Assembly (NCBI GenBank): GCA_023079485.1
Contig: CM041083.1
Span: forward strand, 173,221,480-173,285,479
Length of the DNA: 64,000 nucleotides
Source of the DNA: Archilochus colubris
Taxonomy: Eukaryota > Chordata > Aves > Apodiformes > Trochilidae
Reading direction: 5' to 3'
In this document: positions 53,539 through 62,872 of the stretch, piece after piece
Position numbering within the stretch: the first letter of the stretch is position 1
How the letters are laid out: each line of letters starts with the position of its first letter
Made by a program: the position numbers and the translations under genes
The notes under the pieces: generated by a model
What the model saw: only the letters and a program-made list of their open reading frames with translations
Told to the model about the DNA's origin: nothing
Database searches by the model: none

Positions 53539-54104
53539 TGTAGTGTAACAAAGCAACCAGGTGCCCCTAATTGCCAGGGAGTGGGCATGAGCCTGTGTTA
53601 AGCCCACATGTACCTAATTAAGGCAGGCCCCCGCTGCACATGAGCAGGACCAGGGGGCCAATAAAAGGTGAGTCCTGAAGCACAGGCTCAGCTCAGTCCT
53701 GAGCATGTCTGCAGAGAGGTCAGTCGCTCTTGGAGCACTGTATTACCTTCATTGCACCACTAGCGCTCATCGCCCTCAGGGTGAGGCTCTGAGGAGTCTC
53801 GAACCTGGGGCCTCGGCATTGCAGCTCTGGGTCTTAGCCGGCTGCGCCACTCAGGCCTCACCCTGAGGGCAATGAGCGCTAGTGGCACAATGAAGGTAGT
53901 GCAGTGCTCCAAGAGCAACTGACCTCTCTGCAAAGCGTGCTCAGGACTGAGCTGAGCCTGTGCTTCAGGACTCACCTTTTATTGGCCCCCTGGTCCTGCT
54001 CATGCGCAGTGGGGGCCTGCCCTAATTAGGCACAGGTGGGCTTGACACAAGCTCATGCTCACTCCCTGGCAATTAGGGGCACCTGGTTGACTTGTTACAC
54101 TACA
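53539..54104. mobile_element. large palindromic LTR-derived element C (566 bp)
   Basis: The ends are TGTAGTGTAACA...TGTTACACTACA. The left arm (53539-53787) is the inverted repeat of the right arm (53855-54104) over about 250 bp, with roughly 20 differences by hand count, leaving a 67-bp loop. Each arm contains the family motif CCAATAAAAGG (53658-53668; inverted 53975-53985) at the same distance from the TG end as in A and B. The flanks read TATATA on both sides, consistent with a 6-bp target duplication but uninformative because the site is a TA repeat. With both arms reading from a TG end inwards it amounts to two LTR 5' segments joined head to head around a tRNA-like loop. The greater arm divergence makes it older than A and B. 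Confidence 0.85.
53788..53854 (-). ncRNA. tRNA-like segment with A and B boxes (loop of C)
   Basis: On the minus strand the loop contains TGGCGCAGCCGG (53838-53849), a full match to the RNA polymerase III A-box consensus. It is followed 32 nt later by GGTTCGAGAC (53796-53805), a B-box match. Spacing and order are those of a tRNA gene or tRNA-derived SINE head. The flanking GTGAGGC/GCCTCAC could serve as a 7-bp acceptor-like stem but belongs to the palindrome arms. The T stem and anticodon arm do not pair well, so it is not a functional tRNA. It may be a captured SINE head or tRNA fragment. No terminator run of T follows closely. Confidence 0.5.
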
Positions 54105-55762
54105 TATATATACAGGTTTTTCCTCAAAAATAGGAAAATCTGAGTCCACTTAATTCTTTATCATATGCAAATATGGTCTGCAGAATAGGGAAGGGATAGT
54201 CTGCTTCTTCTCTGTAAACCTTTGTGGAGGTTTGATGAAGAGAGAGTGCAGGGGACTCCTCAGCAGGGCTCCCTGCCCAGCTGTTCCAACACCATCATGG
54301 AGCTTTCCTGTTCCTCTGCCTTCTCTCTATAAGGTGCTCAAGAGTCATGGGGCTGTATCTACTCAAATTTGGCTCATAAAAAATCTGTCAGGTGAAATTT
54401 TTTTTTCAATCAGAATGCAGATACTGTAGGGTAAGACGCTATGTCCAGGGCAAAATAACTACATCATCTCTGTATTTCTGTTTCAATCAAAGACCCTAGC
54501 CAATAAAAATAAGAGTAGTATTAGGCAGGCAGACTATAATATAGGTTGGCTTCTGATACAAGGGTTAACTTGCACTCCTGATTTCAGTCAAATAAATTCA
54601 AAGTTTCATAGAAGCTGAACAACAGCATTTTTACTTTCTTATGCATCTTTGCATTTATCACTGTAGAGTACCTGTAGCAGAAATCCCAGTGACTAAGCCA
54701 AAACTTTATTTATTTTTTTCCCCAGTTGTTCTGATGTAACTAGAGATGAGAACTGTGAGTAATCTCATTGGTGTCTATTTTCATGTTTTTCATAAGGCTG
54801 TCAGCAGGTTTCAATGTTTTCATTGAAATCGCCCAATGTTTTTAGCAGCTATTTGACTCAGACTGCTGGAGATTCATTCTTCTCTGCTAATCACTCTTTC
54901 TTGGACTTGATCTGTATACCTTGCCCCAGATACCTTTCCTATACCATGCTGCTCATGATGACACAATGCCACGTAATACATTCCATACAGCATCTCCTTT
55001 AATGCCCATCCATTTCATATTGAATTGATTTTAGTAGGCTTGGTATCAGGTTTTGGACAGGGACTTGGAAGTTAGCACTGAATTTATAGCTAGATATAAG
55101 CTTAAGCTGCAATTTCTCAGTGATTTTCTATGTAGATTCCAGGGCATGATGGTATGTGATAACTGGAAATAAAATGTTCTTGTGTGTGTCTTTTGGTACC
55201 GAGGTAATTCCCTGTGTGGTGCTTGTGTGGGTCCTTCAAAAACATCACATGACTGCCTCAAGTAGTATACTTGTTGAGAAACAGTCCTTCTTAGAAGATT
55301 AGGTTGTCCACAACAGAGTTCTTCTCCAAGCAAACTGGTTGTGATAGTGGTATATAAGGGCCTGGCTGCATTACCAACTTTCTCAGGTGTTTGATGGGTA
55401 TATGGAGTCACTAAGCTGGTTTCTAGGTTTTATATATATACATATTCTGTCGCATATATGTGTGTTTCTATTCTGGGAAATACCTTTTTTGATGCTATCC
55501 ATAGTATCCAGGAAAATTATACTTTAACAGGCTATCCCAGAGAGAGAGCAGTAGCAGGGTTATTACTATAAAACTTGTGGTAAGAATTGATATGGAAATG
55601 CATGTTTCCAGATCAAATGATGAATATGTCATCTTAGGCCCAGTTAGGTTTGGTGACAGAATTTATAAACTTACTCAGATGGCCCTCAAAAATGCCAGCA
55701 TGTTGCAGATCACTTTAACACTCATGTCTCTACTCATATTCTGGAGGAAATGTAGGTTACTG
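54105..55762. other. unclassified sequence left of LTR D
   Basis: No gene recognised. The 121-codon minus-strand frame at 55046-55411 resembles no family I can name. Because the neighbouring minus-strand sequence right of LTR D also has an unexplained membrane-protein texture, part of this may be decayed viral DNA, which I cannot establish. Confidence 0.35.
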
Positions 55763-56080
55763 TGTAGGGGGAGGAGCCATTCTTGCTCCTGAAGCTCAAC
55801 AAGCTGCTGGTCTCTTCCAGGACTCCAGCCACCATACAGCGCTTCCAGGGTAGAAGTGTAGCAGGAAGAGCCTTTCTTGCTCCAGAGGCTCAACGAGCTG
55901 CTGGCCTCTCCATGCCTCACACCAGAGTGAGCTGAGGTGCCTTCTGTGGGTGTGTGTCCCACCTTTATTGGCCCCCTGGTCTTGCTCATGCCCAATAGGG
56001 GCCTGTCCTAATCAGGCACAGGTGGACTCACACCCACTCTCTGGCAACTCAAGGCACCTGGTTGACAATGTCTCTCTACA
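55763..56080 (-). mobile_element. solo LTR D (318 bp), reference member of the TGTAG family
   Basis: On the minus strand it starts TGTAGAGAG and ends CCCCCTACA. A perfect 6-bp target duplication, TTACTG on the plus strand (55757-55762 and 56081-56086), flanks it. Its 5' ~140 bp match the arms of A, B and C, including the CAATAAAGG motif (55962-55971), which could serve as a TATA-like or polyadenylation signal. Unlike them it has no long inverted repeat. Its 3' edge of about 53 bp is duplicated in tandem 94 bp apart (55763-55815 and 55857-55909, roughly 8 mismatches), and both copies carry the TGTAG edge. TG...CA ends with a 6-bp duplication fit a solo LTR of the beta/alpha-like (ERVK) retrovirus class. 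Confidence 0.8.
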
Positions 56081-57000
56081 TTACTGAAAGCAAAACTGTG
56101 AGGGTAAAGTAAATAAGTTTGACACTGCCTCCAAGCCAATATGCTATGTATTGGTCCCACTCAAGAATATTCAAGTTGAGTGGTGAAGCTATCATGATCT
56201 GGATTTCTGACTTCCAATTTAGTGGCACACTCAATAGCCGGGGGAGTACTGGTATAAAACTGGTTTGCATTATGTTTTATATGGCAGGAGTCTGTTGTAG
56301 CTTGCAGAAAGGTAATAGTAGAAATTATTGAGCAAACAAGGAGTGTTAGAGATGGTTCTGATGAACCTGGCAATTCTTCAGTACCAGTCCCCTAGTCAGA
56401 CATTATCAGCCTGCTAGGGTCTCTAATTTGTGGCTCTTTTAACAGAGGAAAAACAGTGGATGAGATTACAGTCTGTATAGCTTTTTTTACAGTGTTTTGG
56501 GATGTAGCCTGAGTTTATGGTTGAACTCTAAGGTGTGGAGTCACATAGGATCATTCTTGATTTTCTTCTATTCAGTAGCAGCAGAGAGTTGATCTCATTG
56601 CTGGATGCAGTTCCTGAGGTTTCAGATTATTGCATCTCCTTCTCTGGGTTTTGACTTAACCACTGGTAAGCCATATGTGGGGGATCCAGGACTCAATGGC
56701 TACCCCTTCTCAAGAAACAGAGTAGTTCTGATAATGATACCATTTTAGGTATTTTGGGGGGCATTCATATCACCACTTTCAGCCATCAAAGAGTTTGATT
56801 TCTACTATTCCAAAACAGGTGCACAATGCAAATGGGATCATCCCCCCTCCCTTGTGAGTGCCTGCCTCTCTGTTTGACTTCAGAGGGAACCAAGAAAAGC
56901 AGTGGAAACTACCCTTTGGAAGTGGAAAGGGGTTACCATCATGTCCTTCAGGGCATGGACATGGCAAGCTGTCAATTTATTGTGGTTTACCATTTTATTC
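56081..57000 (-). other. unclassified; weak membrane-protein texture on minus strand
   Basis: The minus-strand frames at 56076-56270 and 56161-56373 each contain a hydrophobic stretch. One looks like a leader peptide and one like a membrane anchor that would continue across the D insertion point. Such an arrangement is reminiscent of a decayed viral envelope gene, but no family motif is recognised and the frames are broken. Equally it may be chance. Confidence 0.15.
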
Positions 57001-57864
57001 ATCATCTACCAAGCCATAGTAATTGATTGTGCACATGTTCCCAGCCCACCCAAGTGCTCACTTTAACCATTCTCTAGATACACTCATTAGGCTGTGGTAA
57101 CTTAATCACTTGTCAGTGTCTATTCAGACCTTAATTTTTCAAGGCATATGGTCACATTCACTAACTTTTTTCCAGAAAGCCATCTACGTATTGGCTAGTA
57201 CTATACACATAGTCTGAGTCGTACTGAATTAGAAAAATAAGAGAAGTAACAGGCCTACACTTTTTCTTCTTATTCCAAGCAAACTTTCCAAGTAAGGAAT
57301 AATGCAAATACACAAAAGTAACAGCATCTAACTTTTCTTTTGCTGTAAAGTTGACTTTCTGGAGGAAGAAAGGCAATAAAGTTATTAAAAAATTTTTGAA
57401 AACCTAACAGTTACATGGTATTTTTATTGGTTTCCAAACAGGAGCTATGTGGCTCGGGAAGGGGATACACACTGACCTTTCACTTTTGTGTTCTCCATAT
57501 CCAGTGCTGCAGCAGGACTGGAGTGAAAATGAGCCTATTGGTCTCATCCCAGCCCCAGAGCATGTTAGCCCACATTACAAAACACCAGAGAATTTGGCAC
57601 CATCAGCAGTTTCTGCTCAAGAGAGGCCCAGGACTGCAATAGCAGAGGTGTTAGAGATCAGGACTCAGGAACACTGGTTGAGTTGTGTGGGAAAGCAAAA
57701 TACCCGATCTCCTGCTTTCCTTGGGACTGCATTCACTTGCACAAAATAAACACAGTATGTACAATACAGAAAAATATTTATATCGCACCAAATGATACTT
57801 ATAAATAAGGCAAACAGCTCATTACCACCATCCATCCAAAGGTCACAGACTGCTTTTTAAGCAG
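57001..57864. other. unique sequence, no gene recognised
   Basis: No mobile element or gene signature supported. The 100-codon plus-strand frame at 57447-57749 has no recognisable domain. Confidence 0.5.
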
Positions 57865-58010
57865 AAATCTAGCTGCGCCTGTGAAGCAGTGTAACATCAT
57901 TCTTATTTTGTGGGTGGAAAAACTGAGGCACACAGACACCTTCCTATCCAAGACCGCACAGAAAATCTGTGGCAAGACCAGCACAGGCTCCTGATCACTG
58001 GAGTCTGCAT
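57865..58010 (+). mobile_element. MIR-like SINE fragment
   Basis: Blocks 'tggaaaaactgaggcacaca', 'cctatccaagaccgcacaga' and 'atctgtggcaagaccag' occur in order. They match the well-known MIR core ('gaaactgaggcacagag', 'cccaaggtcacacag', 'gtggcagagc'). MIRs are ancient amniote tRNA-derived SINEs fixed long before birds diverged, so high divergence is expected. The 5' tRNA head is not visible. Confidence 0.65.
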
Positions 58011-58305
58011 GTGTTGGGACTTGGGGAGGACCTTGGAGCTCACTTGCACTCGCTTGACTGTGGCAGAGCAGGATCTGAAGAGCACACACGTGAAAGGTCA
58101 GCGTATCCGTTTATGGAGTCACAAATCTGAAAAAAAGGCTAAATGGAATGAGACTTTTCTGATTTTTTTTTTCCCAGACTTCAATAGTTTTTTGTTTCTT
58201 GGCCCCAGAATTCAGTTTTACACCACAAAGAATTATATGTTACACACTGTTGTTTACATAAATTTTCAGTATCTCTGATTTGGAAAGTTTAATAAGAATA
58301 CTTGC
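58011..58305. other. unique spacer
   Basis: Short AT-rich stretch between the MIR fragment and the CR1 tail, with nothing recognisable in it. Confidence 0.5.
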
Positions 58306-58965
58306 AGAATCACAGAATTGTCACAGTTGGAAAAAATCTCTAAGATCACCATATCCAACTGTCAACACCTCCCCCCCATAAAAAATACATATCAATATCT
58401 TTATCACCCACTAGAGCATGTCCTGAAGTGCCTCATCTACAGTTTTTAAATACTTTCAGGGATGGTAATTCCACCATCTCCCCAGGCAGCCTGTCCTAGC
58501 ACTACTCAAAGTAAAGAAATTACTCTTTATATCTAGTCTAAATCTCCCTTGTTGCAACTTCAGGCCATTTTCTTTAGTCCTATCATTGTTCACTTGAGAG
58601 AAGAGGCCAACACCCACCTCCCTATAACCTCATTTCAGGTAGTTGTGGAGAGCAGTAAGATCTCCTCTCAGCCTCCTCTTCTCCAAACTAAACATTCCCA
58701 ATTCTCCCAGCCTCTCGTCGTAGGACTTTTTTTGAGCCAATCTCTTCACCAACTTGGTTGCCCTTCTCTGAACTCACTCAAGCACCTCAGTGTCATTTTG
58801 GTAGTGAAGGACTCAAACACAGCATTCAAGGTTCAGCCTCACCAGTGCTGAGTACAGGGGCACCATCACTTCCCCCCTCCTCTTGGCCACACTATTCCTG
58901 ATACAAGCCAGGATGCTGCTGGTTTTCTTGGCCACCTGGGCACAGCGCTGGCTCATATTCAGCTG
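58306..58965 (-). mobile_element. CR1 LINE 3' fragment
   Basis: Reading on the minus strand it contains the CR1 3' coding region and tail. On the plus strand the order is 'agaatcacagaattgtcac' (tail complement), 'ccaccatctccccaggcagc', 'cctcctcttctccaaac', 'cagcattcaag', 'agtacaggggcaccatcact' and 'tggccacctgggcacagcg'. The last corresponds to the CAQVAK-type block. It stops at about the same point as the element at 43097. Frameshifts are frequent, and it is more diverged than the copies at 43097 and 45052. Confidence 0.9.
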
Positions 58966-59394
58966 TGTTTCCCTTAGCACTACGTGATGGCAGACTGTTC
59001 TAGATTAAATAGGTGAATGTCTTCTGCTGCCTCTTTTTCCAGATTGTTGTTTTTTCCTGCACTGATATCCACATTACTTCGTCTTTACATCATCTGAGAT
59101 ATAAACTAAATTACATATTGTTCTAGATCAGAGGCAGAACTCATAAATGAGGAGGTAACCACCTGATCCACATTCCTGAGTGAGCTACAAAATGTGCAGA
59201 AATATTTCAGCTGTCATCTAGGTGAGCACCTTGCCACCTGGCTGCTCTGGTGCTGGGATAATGGGTCCAGTAGCCTGGAAACAGAGCACAGGGGAGCCAA
59301 GCAGCTGAGAGCCCTTTCTAGGGAAGGGGGGCACTGACAAAGAGACTGGAAAAGTGCACAAGCCCTCTGCTTCTCCAGGCAACTCCTGTCAGGC
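58966..59394. other. spacer upstream of the ERVL relic
   Basis: Nothing clearly recognisable. The part from about 59220 may still belong to the retroviral gag region or leader, but no motif supports it. No 5' LTR can be seen here. Confidence 0.4.
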
Positions 59395-59551
59395 ATGAAG
59401 GAAAGGTATCCATTGAAGGAAGATGTTAGATGTTACCCAGGCAAGTGGATGCCCATGGAGGGAGCTATCCAATACCTGGGAGAATTAGCCATGCTGGAGG
59501 TGATTTATAATGACCTGGTCAATGACCAGTTACCCAAAGACCAAGACGTGT
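59395..59551 (+). pseudogene. ERVL gag-like fragment
   Basis: The frame beginning at 59395 reads a segment rich in charged and aromatic residues that resembles the C-terminal part of avian ERVL Gag polyproteins (a GAIQYLGELAMLEVIY stretch). At about 59552 the frame runs straight into CR1 sequence, so the retroviral part is cut by that insertion. Gag would form the virion core. Here it is a fragment of roughly 50 codons with no start context of its own. Its assignment rests mainly on position, same strand and order before the protease and RT remnants. Confidence 0.45.
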
Positions 59552-60233
59552 GCTTGCAGCCCAGAAAGCCAACCATAACCTGGGCAGCATCACAAGAAGT
59601 GTGGCCAGCAGGTCTAGGGAGGTGACGCTTCCCCTCTACTCCACCTTCCTGAGACCCCACCTGGAGTATTGTGTCCAGCTCTGGAGTCCTTAGCACAGGA
59701 AAGACATGGGCCTGCTGGAGTGGGTCCAGAGGACAGCCATGAAGATGATCAGAGTGCTGGAGCACCCATCCCATGAAAACTGGCTGAGAGAGTTGGGGTT
59801 GTGCAGCCTGAAGCCTCCTACCTGAAAGAAACCTACAGAAAAGCTACAGTTACTTTTTACAAGGGTGTGTAGTCATAGAATGAGGGGTGATAGTTTCAAA
59901 CTAGCGTTTGAACACCTACTGCTGTTGTGCCCTCAGCACACTGTGTTAAGTGTTGATGTAAACATAGGACAAGGGGTAAAGGCTTTAAACTGGAAGAGGG
60001 TAGATTGAGGTTAGACATTAAGAAAAAATTCTTTATTGCAAAGGTGTTGAGACATTGGAACAGGTTGGCCAGCAAAGTTGTGGCTGCCTCCTCCCTGGAC
60101 ATGTTCAAGGCCAGGTTGGATGGGGCTTTGAGCAACCTGGTCTAGTGGGAGGTGTCCCTGCCCATGTCTGGGAGTCTGGAATTATGTGATCTTTAAGGTT
60201 TCTTCCAACCCAAACCACTGTATTATTCCATGA
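59552..60233 (+). mobile_element. CR1 LINE inserted in the ERVL relic; internally rearranged
   Basis: Starts in the 'ttgcagcccagaaagcc' block and runs through 'accccacctggagtattgtg' (PHLEYCV region) and 'gaacaggttggccagcaaag' to a degenerate tail (CTGTATTATTCCATGA). Between 59875 and 59991 it carries two diverged versions of the same 28-bp CR1 segment (8 mismatches) separated by 61 bp of non-CR1 sequence, so it is not a simple collinear copy. No intact frame remains. It separates the gag-like piece from the downstream protease and RT remnants of the ERVL. Confidence 0.9.
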
Positions 60234-60873
60234 ATTCCAGTGCACACAGCCCATGTGGCACAAGGTTGTACAGAGAGCACCATCTTTGTATGCCATCTCA
60301 TTGGAGGTAATGGCCTGGAAGGACAGAGAGTGATAAAGAGTGGATGAAGTTGGCCAATTCTGGCAATATGAAGAAAGTCTCTCTCTTTCCCTGCTTCTCA
60401 GTTGTGAAGAAACTGTTCTGGGAGTTCTAGCAATTCAAAGAGGATATGTGTGACTCCTGCCCTGTATGAAGCAGTACCTCAGAATAAGCCTTCCTCCACT
60501 CAAGAGAGACAATTTAGTGGTTACATCCCACAGGCCACGCTGGGCTTTTACCTTCAAGACCACAGAGAGGACATGAGGAAGTGGGATAGAAAACCTACTT
60601 CGATCCTGGAGACACAGGTATATGAATTACCAGGAAAAACAATCACAAAAAGGGCTTTCCAGAAAAAATTCTGCTTCACTTTGCAGTGGGCAGTTCCTCA
60701 GACAGAGGTGAATAGGACAATCTTAATCTGATCTTGATAAAGGGACTTCTGATTGATATTGACAAGAAGTGAGTAACAAATACTATGACCAGGATGAGAA
60801 GGCCACTGTCTCCAGCCAAGCTGAAGGAGGGGACACTCAGGTTTACTGGCATGTTTGGATTTAATGGCCTGGC
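60234..60873 (+). pseudogene. ERVL gag/pro-region remnant
   Basis: The plus-strand frame at 60450-60731 (93 codons) sits directly upstream of the protease remnant, on the same strand and free of other repeats. By position it should be the end of gag or the gag-pro junction. I see no zinc-knuckle (CCHC) motif. Flanking stops show the region is decayed. Assignment is by context. Confidence 0.4.
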
Positions 60874-61150
60874 ATGTCAGACTCAAAGGAGTATAAGGCT
60901 GTAGTGGATGCCAGTGCACACTGTACCCTACTGCCACCAAGCTACAAAAGGCAAAGAACTCATCTGTATTTCTGGAATGTCAGGGAGAACACAGCAGAGT
61001 CCAAAGTGAGCCTAACAGGGAATGGGTGGCAGAAGTACTGCATTGTGCCTGGCCAAGAGGCCCCATGCATCCTCATCATAGGCTACCTCAGTAGAAAGTG
61101 TTCCAAGGATCAAGAAGGGTACCAAAGGGTTTTGGGTACCCTGCCTTGGA
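60874..61150 (+). pseudogene. ERVL protease remnant
   Basis: The frame 60874-61200 contains a retroviral aspartic-protease signature: two valines leading into D-A-S-A (the aspartate codon at 60907-60909), where the family usually has D-T/S-G-A. A G-Y-L motif about 60 residues later stands at the place of the conserved second hydrophobic-glycine motif. The protease normally processes Gag-Pol as a homodimer, one Asp triad per monomer. Replacement of the catalytic-loop glycine would be expected to abolish activity. It is the N-terminal enzyme of the decayed pol region. Confidence 0.65.
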
Positions 61151-61189
61151 GGCAGGGGAAATTAAAGAGCTGTCCAGTCTCTCAGAGGA

Positions 61190-61937
61190 CTCTTGTGTAG
61201 TGGGGTTGCTGAGGGCTGAAGAGCAACAGGTGCCGATTGCTACCATAACAGGTAACCAGCAGCAGTATTGCACCAACCAAGACTCAATAATTCCTATCCA
61301 TAAGCTAATTCATTGACTGGAGAGCCAGGGGGTGATCAGCAAGACTCCCTCACCATTTAGTAGCCTCATATATCCAGTGTGAAAGTCTAATGGAGAGCAG
61401 ACTATTGTGGCCAGCCTGAATGAAGTCATGCCACTGAGTGTTGCCATGCCATACCAGGCATACTAAAATTTCAGTACGAGCTGGAGTCAAAGACAACCAA
61501 GTGATATGCAATATGCCACAACTGATATTGCTAATCCCTTTGGCACCAGAGAGAAGGCCACAGTTTGCTTTCACCTGCAGGGTCTTCCAGTACACCTAGA
61601 ACTGAGTGCCCCAGGGGCAGAAACCTAGTTTTGTTCTTTGCCATGAACTGATTCAAGCTGCACTGGAAGTGGGCAAAACTTCAGAACACCTGCAATATGT
61701 TGATGTCATCATACAGGGCAACTAAGCAAAACAGTTGGGGGTTTTTTGAGAAAGGAAAGAAAATAGTCCAAATCTTACTGAAAGCCAGTTTTGCCATAAA
61801 CCAAAGTACGATCAAGGGATCCTGTAGGTGGATCAGGCTGCTAATATTGAAGTGGTTCAGGTGGTTCTGGACTAGCAACATAAGGGTGAATTATTTACAG
61901 CTTCTTGGGCCCATGGCGCCTCAGGCCCTCAGGGAAG
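61190..61937 (+). pseudogene. ERVL reverse transcriptase remnant
   Basis: Follows the protease on the same strand. The opening frame (to 61316) has the typical RT N-terminal IPIHKLIH block. Further on, short in-frame pieces include an ISKTPSPF-like block (about 61340) and a YVDV string at 61696-61707, which stands where the catalytic YxDD box belongs; its second aspartate is replaced by valine. The frame at 61697-61954 continues the thumb-like region in another frame. Multiple frameshifts and stops, and no RNase H domain recognisable. It ends at the CR1 fragment at 61942, where the C-terminal RT and RNase H are probably deleted. Confidence 0.75.
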
Positions 61938-61941
61938 AGAT

Positions 61942-62070
61942 CACAGAATCATAGAATTATTTTAGTTACAAAAAACCTTTAAGATGATCAAGCCCAACCC
62001 TTAACCTAGCACACTGCAAAGTCCACCACTAAACCATGCCACTAAGTACCATATCTACACTCCTTTTAAG
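61942..62070 (-). mobile_element. CR1 3'-end fragment inside ERVL pol
   Basis: The plus strand reads TCACAGAATCATAGAATTAT and continues through 'gatcaagcccaacccttaac' and 'cactaaaccatgccactaag', the reverse complement of a CR1 3' end of about 130 bp. It sits exactly where the RT remnant stops and before integrase begins, so insertion and deletion of the RNase H region are probably connected. Confidence 0.88.
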
Positions 62071-62872
62071 ATGCAACATACAGGTGGGCTCGTGCTCAAG
62101 GAATACTTGACCATGGACACTATTCCAGAGGTTGTCAATGAATGCAAAGCCTGTGATACAGTCAAGCAAGCCAAGCAGTTAAAGCCTCTCTGCCACAGAG
62201 CACAATGGCTGAAATAAAACCAAGGGGAGGCCTGGTAGACTGACTATATCATCCTCCCATGAATCCAACAAGGCACGTGCCATGTGCTTAAAATGATGGA
62301 AGCAACCACTGGGTGGCTGGAAACATATCCTGTGCCCCATGTCACTCCCCAAAACACTAACCTTGAAAAGCAAGTCTTATGGTGACATGGAAGCCCAGAA
62401 AGAATTAAGTCTGACAACAGGAATGATTTCTGAAACAGTCTCATAGACACCTAAGCCCTAGAGCATGGCTTTGGGTGGGTGCATCACATCCCCTTACCAT
62501 GCAGCAGCCTCCAGGAAAACTGAATGATACAATGAGATGCTCAAGACTTCACTGAGAGCCATGGGATATGGGATTTCCAGAGCCTGGGATATGCATTTAG
62601 CAAAAGCTCCATGGTTGGTCAGTATCAGTGGGTCTGCCAGTCGAGCTGGCCTTGCCCAACTAGATTCTTTTTTCATTGTAGAAGAGGATAAAGTCTCTCT
62701 AGTGCACATCAAAAATATGCTGGGGAAGACAGTCTGGTTTATTCCTGCCTTTAGCAAAGGAAAACACATCCTTGCTCAAGGACCTGGATCCACTTTGTGG
62801 GCAATGAAGAAGGATGGGGAATTTCAATGTGTACCTCAAGGGAATTTGGTTTTGGATGAGAATAGCTAATGA
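62071..62872 (+). pseudogene. ERVL integrase remnant
   Basis: Begins with sequence containing a Cys-x2-Cys pair (62142-62153, CKAC), as in the zinc-binding HHCC domain of retroviral integrases. An in-frame TAG (62236-62238) comes just before T-D-Y-I (Asp codon 62242-62244), the place of the first catalytic Asp of the D,D-35-E triad. A later S-D-N stretch (about 62409-62417) marks the second. The frame at 62537-62869 gives the C-terminal region, which ends in a basic-hydrophobic domain and a natural stop at 62867-62869. Stops and frameshifts inactivate it. Integrase joins viral DNA ends to host DNA. No dUTPase domain is evident downstream. Confidence 0.7.

Noticed and set aside
53788..53854. 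A retroviral primer-binding site directly after an LTR edge in element C
   Set aside because: The arms do not end in CTACA at the loop, and no TGG-initiated 18-nt complement of a tRNA 3' end is present.
53788..53861. A functional tRNA gene in the loop of element C
   Set aside because: A and B boxes are good, but the T stem and anticodon arm do not pair and the acceptor-like stem is part of the palindrome arms.
53521..54110. Tc1/mariner-type insertion because of flanking TA
   Set aside because: The TA comes from the microsatellite; sister elements show 6-bp non-TA duplications and TG...CA ends.
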